Positions 24,476-31,806 of a DNA stretch of 36,043 bases are shown here, piece by piece. The notes beneath the pieces were generated by a model, which was not told the origin of the DNA, made no database searches, and saw nothing but the letters and a program-made list of their open reading frames with translations. The DNA is from Limisphaerales bacterium (GTDB lineage Bacteria > Verrucomicrobiota > Verrucomicrobiia > Limisphaerales > JAKEEH01), in NCBI GenBank assembly GCA_022616725.1, contig JAKEEH010000077.1:1-36043 (forward strand). Reading direction: 5' to 3'. The translations under genes were made by a program, and so were the position numbers. Every line of letters begins with the position of its first letter. The first letter of the stretch is position 1.

Positions 24476-26089
24476 ATGCGCATGAACTCGAGCTTTGACG
24501 GCATCATTCTTGGGACGGGGCATAACGCTTTGGTCCTGCAGGCCTACCTCTCGCGGTGCGGACTCAGAACGCTCTCGGTGGACCGCGCCCCAATGCCCGG
24601 TGGCGGACTGAGGACGATCGATAACCCGCGCCTGCCTGGTTTCCGGCACAATCCCCATTCGTTCTTCCATCGCGCCGCAACGGCGATGCCCTGGTATCGG
24701 GATTTGGAACTGGAACGCCATGGCGTCCGTTATCTCGAACCTGAACTCAACGTGGCCATGATCCTGCGCGACGGCCGCGTCCTGGAATGGTGGACAGACC
24801 TCGACCGCACCGTCGCAATATGCGCCGAGTTCTCGAAGCGCGATGCCGAGGTGCTGCGGCAGTTCGCCGAGGAATTCAAACCGATCGTGCAAAAGATTCT
24901 TCTGCCGGAAGCCCAATCGTCGCCATTGGATCCCGGGTTGCGGCGCAAGTTGCTGGAGAGGTCTGTGCTTGGGCGGCGGCTGCTGGAAATCTCGGCGTTG
25001 TCCCCGCTGGCATTCGTCACGCGATACTTCGAGAACGACGCTGTGCGCGCCGGCCTCCTGTTCTTCAATGGCTTGCGCGAAGTGGACCTCCGCCTGAAGG
25101 ACTTTGGCCACTCAATCCCTGCGCTGCTTGCGTCGCGCCCCATGGCACAGATGGCGGTGGGCGGGTCGGCCAGTCTTGCGCACGGCTTTCTGGCGGACAT
25201 TTCGGAGCATGGTGGTGAAGTGCGGTGCGGTGTCGAACTGCGCCGCATCCTCGTTCAGAATGGCCAGACCAAGGGCATAGAATTAACGACGGGCGAGCAG
25301 ATTCACGCGGCCTTCGTGGCGTCGGGGCTGAATCCGCAGCAGACGTTTCTCGATTTGCTGCCGCCGGAAGCGGTTCCGGCACGGGTGCGCGAAAGGGCGG
25401 CGCAGTTCCAATACAACCTGCTTGCCCCGCTGTTCGGTCTGCACGTCGCGCTGGACGAACCGCCGCGTTATGCCGCGGCCGGCCTGCACCCGGAACTCAA
25501 TGAGGCTTTCATGGTCTTGATTGGGCTCGAGCAGTTCGATCAGTTTCACGAAATCGTGGCCGCGCACGAACGGGGCGAACTTCCGCCTCCCGTCGCTTGG
25601 GGCGCGTGCCCGACATTATTCGATCCATCGCAGGCGCGTCCGGGCAAACACGCCGCGTTTTTATGGGAGAAGCTGCCCTACGCTCTGCGCGGCGACCCGT
25701 CGAATTGGGCGAGAGAGAAGGAGGCTGTAGGCGCGCGACTGCTGAATCTATGGCGCGAACTGGCGCCCAATCTTGGTCGCAGCATCATTAAGGATCAGTT
25801 TGTCTTGACTCCGGCGGATACAGAAACAACGCTGCCGAACATGAGCCGCGGAGACTTGCTCGTCGGCTCGTTCGCAAACAGCCAGGTTGGTTACAATCGT
25901 CCCTTCGCCGGCGCCGGCTGTTATCGTACACCCGTTGCCGGGGTTTACTTGTGCGGCGGGTCAACGCACCCCGGAGGCAACATCACTGGTTTGTGCGGCT
26001 ACAACGCCGCGCGCGTCATTGCGACCGACCTCGGCAAATCAATCTGGTGGCGCCCGCCGGACGCGGAACAAGCGCTGGCGGCGCTTTGA
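24476..26089 (+). CDS. FAD-dependent oxidoreductase, phytoene desaturase/CrtI-like
   Basis: A 537-residue flavoprotein of the amine-oxidase/CrtI superfamily. The dinucleotide-binding motif is at the N-terminus (DGIILGTGHNALVLQAYLSR, with DR ending the second strand), followed by APMPGGGLRTIDNPRLPGF, a segment characteristic of phytoene desaturases and retinol saturases. The C-terminal FAD motif is VYLCGGSTHPGGNITGLCGY with NAAR. No signal peptide remains once the start is placed at the ATG at 24476 (or 24482); the longer frame from 24347 is encoded by the octamer repeat and is rejected. Substrates of bacterial relatives range from carotenoids to unknown hydrophobic compounds; no carotenoid genes are nearby. 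Confidence 0.87.
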   Translation: MRMNSSFDGIILGTGHNALVLQAYLSRCGLRTLSVDRAPMPGGGLRTIDNPRLPGFRHNPHSFFHRAATAMPWYRDLELERHGVRYLEPELNVAMILRDGRVLEWWTDLDRTVAICAEFSKRDAEVLRQFAEEFKPIVQKILLPEAQSSPLDPGLRRKLLERSVLGRRLLEISALSPLAFVTRYFENDAVRAGLLFFNGLREVDLRLKDFGHSIPALLASRPMAQMAVGGSASLAHGFLADISEHGGEVRCGVELRRILVQNGQTKGIELTTGEQIHAAFVASGLNPQQTFLDLLPPEAVPARVRERAAQFQYNLLAPLFGLHVALDEPPRYAAAGLHPELNEAFMVLIGLEQFDQFHEIVAAHERGELPPPVAWGACPTLFDPSQARPGKHAAFLWEKLPYALRGDPSNWAREKEAVGARLLNLWRELAPNLGRSIIKDQFVLTPADTETTLPNMSRGDLLVGSFANSQVGYNRPFAGAGCYRTPVAGVYLCGGSTHPGGNITGLCGYNAARVIATDLGKSIWWRPPDAEQALAAL

Positions 26090-26153
26090 TCGACGGCATC
26101 TCGCCTGATGATCGTTCGAGCATTTTTCCGATAGTGAGGCGGAACTTCAAAGG

Positions 26154-27092
26154 TCATTCCTCTGCATTGCGCGAGAGAAGGCCCTGGTCGCGCAACCAAT
26201 TGCAACAGGCCTCAGTCCACCTGGAATACGGACGGGCGTTTGTGCGGACGCCGAAATCGTGCGTCGTGTTTGCGTAGATGTGCAGTTCGGCCGGGACGCC
26301 AGCACGCTTGAGAGCGAGGTACAAGAGAACGCTATGCTCCGGCGGGCTGATGATGTCATCCCCGCCATGCACGAGGAGGACCGGCGGCGTATTGGTAGGG
26401 ATGCGCAAGCCGGGAACCAGTTCATCCTTGTCCTTTGATTTCAGGTAACCCGGATAAACCGGTATGGCAAAGTCGGGGCGGCAACTGATTTTATCGACGT
26501 CATCGACCGGCTCGTAGGTTCGTTTGTCGAAGCTTGTCGCTGTAGCAATCGCCAGATGACCGCCTGCCGAAAAGCCGACGATGCCGATCCGCTGCGGATT
26601 GATGCCCCAGTCTCTGGCTTTGCTCCGGAGCAGGCTGACAGCGCGCTGAGCGTCCTGGAGTGGGCGACGGGCCGGCTCGCCTTTGGGTTCGTCGGGACGT
26701 CGCGGGACCCGGTACTTGAGAATGATGCCCGTCACGGCGATGGAGTTGAGCCACTCTGCGACTTCTTCGCCTTCCAACTGCCAATAAAGGTCCCAGTATC
26801 CGCCACCCGGACAAATCAGCACTGCGGTACCTGTTTCCTTTTCACCGGCCGGACGATGGATCGTAATGGTCGGATTCGTAACGCCGGTAATCAGCCGTGT
26901 CGGCTCGGTAACCTCGACCTGCTTGCGGTCGAGCTTCTGCGACATGCGGACTCTCTCCGGGCCGATGCCAGGCGCTTCGTCAGGGACCGCACCCGGCCAC
27001 AGATTGACGACCAACGGTTCCGCGGCGGTGAGAGCGGAGGATACGACCAGTAACAACACGAACAACGCGGAGCATGACGCAATTGTCGGCAT
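26154..27092 (-). CDS. Secreted alpha/beta hydrolase (BD-FAE/acetyl-esterase-like)
   Basis: A 312-residue protein with a signal peptide (CSALFVLLLVVSSALTAAEP, residues 7-26). The alpha/beta-hydrolase fold shows the oxyanion-hole motif CPGGGYWDLYW, nucleophile S175 in IVGFSAGGHLA, acid D245/D246 in LLVHGGDDIISPPEH and H278 in YANTTHDFGV. This pattern matches the bifunctional feruloyl/acetyl-xylan esterase group common in Verrucomicrobiota and Bacteroidetes. The ATG at 27092 is chosen because it begins the signal peptide; an open frame reaching 27443 would read through the inverted repeat and the upstream EIIC gene. It follows EIIC on the same strand, but the repeat hairpin between them may separate the transcripts. 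Confidence 0.85.
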   Translation of the reverse strand: MPTIASCSALFVLLLVVSSALTAAEPLVVNLWPGAVPDEAPGIGPERVRMSQKLDRKQVEVTEPTRLITGVTNPTITIHRPAGEKETGTAVLICPGGGYWDLYWQLEGEEVAEWLNSIAVTGIILKYRVPRRPDEPKGEPARRPLQDAQRAVSLLRSKARDWGINPQRIGIVGFSAGGHLAIATATSFDKRTYEPVDDVDKISCRPDFAIPVYPGYLKSKDKDELVPGLRIPTNTPPVLLVHGGDDIISPPEHSVLLYLALKRAGVPAELHIYANTTHDFGVRTNARPYSRWTEACCNWLRDQGLLSRNAEE

Positions 27093-27144
27093 GCTTACGG
27101 AGCGTACATTTCTTGCGAATGGAATGCAACGACTGGTCAGCGAC

Positions 27145-27230
27145 AATGACGAAGCACTAATGACTAATGACGAATTCGGGTTTCGAACACTCGGGCTCCT
27201 TTCGTCATTAGGAATTAGAGCTTCGTCATT
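27145..27230. repeat. 30-bp inverted repeat hairpin with GACGAA/ACTAATGA units
   Basis: The arms 27145-27174 and 27201-27230 are reverse complements at 27 of 30 positions, around a 26-base centre. Each arm begins and ends with AATGACGAA. The right arm covers the last five codons and stop of the EIIC gene, so the repeat supplies the C-terminus (GMTKL). It lies between EIIC and the alpha/beta hydrolase gene. It has no transposase and no obvious terminal T tract, and looks like a mobile or multiplied intergenic element. Confidence 0.8.
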
Positions 27231-28462
27231 CCCACCCGGGCTGACACAAGACGTTGCCGCTCGGCAGCTTTGGCGAAGGGAAAGTAAACTATCATGGCAA
27301 TCGCGATGGAAAGGGCGCCCCAGACGGCGGCGCGCCAGTCTCCGCCGGTGATCAGATAATGTCCAACGATCGGCGGAGTGGTCCACGGCACGTTCACGAA
27401 CGGTTTGTTGATGATATTCCACTGCATCAATAGATAGGTGCATCCCGTAAGAATCAGGGCGTTGAGGATGTACGGGACCATGAAGATCGGATTAAGCACG
27501 ATCGGCAGGCCAAAAAAGATGGGTTCGTTGATTTGAAAGACCTGGGTCGGCAGCGAAATGCGGCTGACACGCCGGAAGGCCGGATCCTTCGACTTCATGA
27601 GGATCAGAGCCAGGGCAATGGTCGCGCCGGTGCCCCCAACGTTGACAAAGGTGGTGAAAAAACCGTTGGCCGTGATGTAGGGCAGCGGTTGGCCGGCAGT
27701 GGTGGCTTCCACATTCGCGGCAAGGTATTGGAGGAAAACGGGCGCAACGAGGGCATCCATGGCGTTGTCGCCATTGATGCCAACGGACCAGAGCATGGTG
27801 ACGGAAAAGCCGTAAACCAGAATGCCGGGCAGCGTATTTAGCGCGAAGACCAAAGGCTTGAAGGCCGTTTGCACGGCGTGATTGATGTCCACGCCAACGA
27901 CAAACCGGACGCCCCAAAGCACCAACACGAGGAAAAACAGCGGGCTGAGGGAAAGGAACGACTCATAGACAATGGAGGGCACGCTGGAAGGGAGCTTGAT
28001 GACGCAATTCCTGTCGGTGAAAAACTTCTGCACGCGCACGGAGAGCAGGGCGACGAGGATAGCGGTAAAAAGCCCCTTGGACCCAAGGCCATCCATCGAG
28101 AGAGATTGGTCCTTCATTTGAATCTGGAGCATCAGGAAGATCACGGTCGCCATGGAGGCGCTGACGAGGGGTTCCTGCTTGAGTCGCTTGCCCAGATCAT
28201 AGCCGATGGCGAAACAGACAAAGACCGCGAACAGGCCATAGGTGGCGGCCACCGGCACTTGCAGGAGCGGAAGATGCGGCGCGACGATCGTCTGCCAGCG
28301 GGCGCTCGGGAAATAGGAGACGATCATGAAGAGGCCGCCAATGATCGTCAGCGGCATGACCGAGACCATTCCAGCTCGAATGGCGGACAGATAGGTGTTC
28401 TCGGCCAGCACCGTCAGGGCTGGCGCGATGCGTTGATTTACAATTCCACCGACGTGGCTCAC
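27215..28462 (-). CDS. PTS EIIC-like membrane protein, lactose/cellobiose/chitobiose family
   Basis: A 415-residue protein with about ten hydrophobic segments, similar to ChbC/CelB. Recognisable motifs: MPLTIIGGLFMIVSYFPS, LWSVGINGDNAMDALVAPVF, FVNVGGTGATIALALILM and QVFQINEPIFFGLPIVLNP. In this family E313 of INEP and a His in the GIHG motif contact the sugar; here the His position is N230 (GINGDN). No EIIA, EIIB, EI or HPr gene is in the window, so it may work as a facilitator or borrow soluble partners. The start is a GTG one base after the aminotransferase stop, with GGAG upstream. The final codons and stop lie within an inverted repeat. ChbC-type transporters take up beta-glucosides or GlcNAc disaccharides, which fits the neighbouring GH84. 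Confidence 0.88.
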   Translation of the reverse strand: MSHVGGIVNQRIAPALTVLAENTYLSAIRAGMVSVMPLTIIGGLFMIVSYFPSARWQTIVAPHLPLLQVPVAATYGLFAVFVCFAIGYDLGKRLKQEPLVSASMATVIFLMLQIQMKDQSLSMDGLGSKGLFTAILVALLSVRVQKFFTDRNCVIKLPSSVPSIVYESFLSLSPLFFLVLVLWGVRFVVGVDINHAVQTAFKPLVFALNTLPGILVYGFSVTMLWSVGINGDNAMDALVAPVFLQYLAANVEATTAGQPLPYITANGFFTTFVNVGGTGATIALALILMKSKDPAFRRVSRISLPTQVFQINEPIFFGLPIVLNPIFMVPYILNALILTGCTYLLMQWNIINKPFVNVPWTTPPIVGHYLITGGDWRAAVWGALSIAIAMIVYFPFAKAAERQRLVSARVGMTKL

Positions 28463-28463
28463 G

Positions 28464-29723
28464 TCAACTTGCTCCGGGAATTTTGCGCCGCCGGGCGTAG
28501 TCGGTTAGCTGCCGGGCGCTCTCACAGATCTTCTCAAACGCGCGAACGATGTCGTCCATATCCGCATGGGGGCCGAGCAACATCCTGTGCTCGAGCCAAA
28601 TACTCTGCTGGCAGACGAGGTCGCTATTCGGACAGTGGGTGCGAGCGTAGTCCAATTTCATGGACGTCCTGGGGACGTATGGTCCAAACGCCTTGTTGAG
28701 GAAAAGTGGCTGGCGTTGGAGAGAGAAACCGTAGCCGGCTGAGCACGGGATGCCCTCGGCGCGCAACGCCGCAACCACTGCGTCGCGCGGCGCTCCGAAG
28801 GCTTGGCTATCGAGCCGAAGCATGAACAGGTGATAGCTGTGGCGCGTGCAAGCTGCTGAATGCTGCTGTGGATGCACGCCCGGCAGATTCGCAAGCCGGG
28901 AAGCCAGGTGCCGGCCGTTTCGATCGCGTGTGTTGGTTTGCGTCTTCAGCCGATCGAGTTGGGTGCTGAGCACCGCACCCTGAAACTCACCGAGTCGGTA
29001 ATTGCCCGAGATGACATGGTGTTCATACCAAACACCTTTCGGCACACGGCCGCAGTTGTGAATGGAGCGAGACGATTCCGCGAGTGCGTTGTCGTTAGTC
29101 GTGATGATGCCACCTTCACCCGCCGTGAGATTTTTGCTGGATTGAAATGAGAATGAAGCCATGTGGCCAAGCGAACCGACGGGATGATTCTTGTAGCTCG
29201 CGGCGTGCGCGTGCGCGGCGTCCTCGATCACGACCAGTTTGCGCTTTCTTGCGATTGCGGTCATGGCATCCATGTCGGCGGGCTGTCCGGCGAAGTGGAC
29301 CGGGATAATTGCCTTCGTCCGGCGCGTGATGGCCGCTTCGACCGCCTGTGGATCGAGGTTGAAAGTATTCAGATCGATGTCGGCGAATACCGGAACGGCA
29401 TTGGCTTCGATCACGGCGGAAGCGGTCGAGAGAAATGTGTAAGGCGGCACGATGACTTCGTCTTCAGCGCAGATGCCGGCCGCCAGCAAGGCGATGCGCA
29501 GGGAGACGGTGCCGTTGACAACACCAATCCCATGCTCACAGCCGTGCATCGCCGCAAAACGCTTCTCGAACCCGGCGACTTCGTTTCCGTCGAGCCGGCC
29601 CCATTTGCCGCTGCGCAACGTCCGCAGCAGCGCCTTCTCTTCGGCTTTGCCGAAAATCGGCCAGGCTGGGAATGGTCGAGTGCGAACCGGCTTTCCTCCC
29701 AATAGGGCAAGTCGTTCTGACAT
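28464..29723 (-). CDS. DegT/DnrJ/EryC1/StrS family aminotransferase
   Basis: A 419-residue PLP-dependent aminotransferase of the sugar-aminotransferase family. It shows GVVNGTVSLRIALLAAGICA, EVIVPPYTFLSTASAV, D168 in VVIEDAAHAHAA (pairs with the PLP nitrogen), and K197 in FSFQSSKNLTAGEGG (Schiff base). The C-terminal part (SAGYGFSLQRQPLF, WLEHRMLLGPHADMDDIVRA) is typical of family members that act on keto sugars or keto-inositols with Glu or Gln as donor. It starts 7 bp after the GNAT gene, and the EIIC gene starts one base after its stop, so the genes are probably co-transcribed. It could make or remove an amino group on a sugar handled by this operon; the substrate is unknown. Confidence 0.9.
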   Translation of the reverse strand: MSERLALLGGKPVRTRPFPAWPIFGKAEEKALLRTLRSGKWGRLDGNEVAGFEKRFAAMHGCEHGIGVVNGTVSLRIALLAAGICAEDEVIVPPYTFLSTASAVIEANAVPVFADIDLNTFNLDPQAVEAAITRRTKAIIPVHFAGQPADMDAMTAIARKRKLVVIEDAAHAHAASYKNHPVGSLGHMASFSFQSSKNLTAGEGGIITTNDNALAESSRSIHNCGRVPKGVWYEHHVISGNYRLGEFQGAVLSTQLDRLKTQTNTRDRNGRHLASRLANLPGVHPQQHSAACTRHSYHLFMLRLDSQAFGAPRDAVVAALRAEGIPCSAGYGFSLQRQPLFLNKAFGPYVPRTSMKLDYARTHCPNSDLVCQQSIWLEHRMLLGPHADMDDIVRAFEKICESARQLTDYARRRKIPGAS

Positions 29724-29730
29724 CGTTCGG

Positions 29731-30372
29731 TTACGTTTGATTCTGATCCCGAAGGCTCTTGCCCATGTAAATGCAATCGTCGGTTCCCGAGCCAGTGCGG
29801 GTCAATTCGCGGAAACCAAGCCGCTGGTAGAATCCGAATGCCGGCGTATTCAGCGCGCTCATACAGAGATGGGCGCCCGGAGAACCACGTTGGCGCAAAT
29901 TGTCGATGACCCGCTCCAGCATGCGCCGGCCGAATCCGCGACCGCGGGCGCGCTCCAGCAAATCGATGTGGAGATGAGATGGGTAGGATTCATAAGGCTC
30001 GGGACAAAAGTAATCAGGGTGGTGGTAACAGAAGTGAACGTGTTGCACGCGCGTCCAACGGTTCCGGTCTCCCGTCGGTTCATGGAATTGCGCGCACAAT
30101 TTCGGCCGCCACTCCGCGTCGTAACGGGCGAAAAACGCGCGTGAATCGAACGCCCCCAGCGCATATCCGCAGATGCCTTGTTCGTCCTCCAGGATAAAAC
30201 TCAGGTCCGGCTCGAACGCCAGGTACGGTCCGACGTAGATGCGTCCCAACGCGTCCGGGTCTTCGCGATAGAAGGGTTCGCCGTCGTTTCCATGGTCTCC
30301 GGTCTTCAGGCAGACGTAATAAGCGCCACGCTCATCTCCAGGCCGCGCGAGTCGAATTGTGAACCCGCTCAT
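29731..30372 (-). CDS. GNAT acetyltransferase similar to the HAT-like domain of eukaryotic O-GlcNAcase
   Basis: A 213-residue GNAT-fold protein. Between residues 50 and 206 it follows the C-terminal domain of human OGA: ED.QGICGYALGAFD...F, a W-P-...-PTGDR segment, YPSHLHIDLL, RQRGSPGAHLC, FYQRLGFREL and a closing MGKSL. Unlike human OGA, whose domain is reported not to bind acetyl-CoA, this protein has RGRGFG at 143-148, which fits the R/Q-x-x-G-x-G/A pyrophosphate-binding motif, so it may be an active acetyltransferase. Bacterial stand-alone relatives of this domain are known. The ATG overlaps the stop of the GH84 gene by four bases (ATGA). No signal peptide is seen, so it acts in the cytoplasm. 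Confidence 0.88.
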   Translation of the reverse strand: MSGFTIRLARPGDERGAYYVCLKTGDHGNDGEPFYREDPDALGRIYVGPYLAFEPDLSFILEDEQGICGYALGAFDSRAFFARYDAEWRPKLCAQFHEPTGDRNRWTRVQHVHFCYHHPDYFCPEPYESYPSHLHIDLLERARGRGFGRRMLERVIDNLRQRGSPGAHLCMSALNTPAFGFYQRLGFRELTRTGSGTDDCIYMGKSLRDQNQT

Positions 30373-31781
30373 GGCGTCGAAACCGTTGCCTGCCGGATTG
30401 CGCCCACCTGCTGCACCCGTTCATCGCTGCGGTCGGGCGTAAATGTTCCGTCGAGATTCTGGACCAACAAGCGCTGCAGCTTCGCGACCATGCCACCGCG
30501 ATATGTCCCTGGCAGGTGAAAGGTGAGCGACGGATCGCCCGACGGCCCGTCCGCTCGGGCGGCTTCCATGTGCTGTTCCAGCAACTCCAGTTCCTCGCGC
30601 AACTCCCAGATGCGCCGGCTCAGCGCATAGAATAACGGGCGATGGCGCAGCTCTGCCATGCGGGCGCAGAATTCGCGCAAGCGCCTCGCTTGCCGCCGAA
30701 AGGCAGCCACCTGGCCGCTATTTCGCTCAGAATCCTCAGCCAACAGACTGCGGGCGCATTCGTAGAGTGCTTCTGCTTCCGGACCCTCCTCGTGCGGCAG
30801 GTAGTAGCAATCGCCAAACAGAATCAGATCCTCCAGTGTAATGGGCTTGGTCGCCGTGGCGAAACGGGGGAACCACTCCTGCACCGCCAAGAGATAGGCT
30901 TCGCGGGGCTTCCACGTGTCGCCGCAGCGAACGAACTCCGCCAGCGTGCGCAGTGGTACATAGTTGAGCGGGAACTCGCAGTTTGGATTGCTGAGCAGCC
31001 CACGCACGGCGCGCCGCAGTTCGGAACATCGTCCGGTGTACGGGCCGCAATAGAATCGCCGTCCATCGTAATCGTTGGCGTGGAGGTTGTCCCAGATGAC
31101 TGGTTTGCGGCGCAGCACCAGTTCCAACTCCTGAACGTGGCTGACGGTGATCTCGCGCGAAATGATTTCCGGCCCCGTCCAGAACACGTCGATCTCCGAC
31201 AGCAATTCGCGGCCAATCGTTGGTAGAAAATTCTCCCCGCCGTGGTTGCGCCAAACCATCCGGCTGCAATAGGCCGTCGGACAGAACAGAAAGCGTGCCC
31301 CCGTCTCGCGGTCGCGCGTCCACCGAAACATTGCATTCGTGACATGACACTGCGCTGCCGCCAGCGAACCCCAGCGCTGGATATCCTCCGAGTCCAGTCG
31401 GTCCGGAATGTCATCAAAGAGCAAAGCGAAGTCCTGGCACCCCAGGGCCAGCATCTGTTCGAAACGCTTCTTCAGACGATCCAAGTCGGCATCGTTGCTG
31501 TAGCGGATGTCCAGCCCTGGACTCAGTGCATAGACGAAATGGATGTTCCGCTGCCGGCACGCTTTCACGAGGTGCCCCAGCGCTTCCGCTTCCGCAGCCG
31601 CGTAAAGTTCACGCCAGAGGGCGCGATGCTTGAGGTCGTCCTTCGGAGCATAGAGATAGGTGTTCAATCCCCAAGCTGCCATCCAGTCAAACAACTCAAG
31701 TCGTTCGGCCTGGGTCCAGGGTTGGCCGTAAAAGCCTTCGATCACTCCAGCCAGGAAGTCTGTTGTTTCGTGCGTTGCCAT
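30369..31781 (-). CDS. GH84 beta-N-acetylglucosaminidase, O-GlcNAcase-like (catalytic plus stalk domains)
   Basis: A 470-residue enzyme strikingly similar to human OGA. The TIM barrel (8-290) contains FLAGVIEGFYGQPW, LNTYLYAPKDDLKHR with K47, the catalytic Asp pair D123-D124 in FALLFDDIPD, CPTAYC with Y171, VIWDNLHANDYD with N232 and D237, and NPNCEF with N267. From memory these correspond to human K98, D174/D175, Y219, N280, D285 and N313. Residues about 315-450 (ITLEDLILFGDCYYLPHEEG, TYRGGMVAKLQRLL) follow the human stalk domain. Family enzymes use the 2-acetamido group in substrate-assisted hydrolysis. There is no signal peptide, so it is cytoplasmic. The ATG at 31781 is preferred over a TTG at 31817 inside the upstream gene. 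The GNAT gene overlaps its stop by four bases. Confidence 0.95.
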   Translation of the reverse strand: MATHETTDFLAGVIEGFYGQPWTQAERLELFDWMAAWGLNTYLYAPKDDLKHRALWRELYAAAEAEALGHLVKACRQRNIHFVYALSPGLDIRYSNDADLDRLKKRFEQMLALGCQDFALLFDDIPDRLDSEDIQRWGSLAAAQCHVTNAMFRWTRDRETGARFLFCPTAYCSRMVWRNHGGENFLPTIGRELLSEIDVFWTGPEIISREITVSHVQELELVLRRKPVIWDNLHANDYDGRRFYCGPYTGRCSELRRAVRGLLSNPNCEFPLNYVPLRTLAEFVRCGDTWKPREAYLLAVQEWFPRFATATKPITLEDLILFGDCYYLPHEEGPEAEALYECARSLLAEDSERNSGQVAAFRRQARRLREFCARMAELRHRPLFYALSRRIWELREELELLEQHMEAARADGPSGDPSLTFHLPGTYRGGMVAKLQRLLVQNLDGTFTPDRSDERVQQVGAIRQATVSTP

Positions 31782-31806
31782 GTTGTTCAATTCAGCGGCT
31801 CTTCGC

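Noticed and set aside
27093-27443. Upstream extension of the alpha/beta hydrolase gene
   Set aside because: It reads through the inverted repeat and the EIIC 3' end; the ATG at 27092 opens a proper signal peptide.
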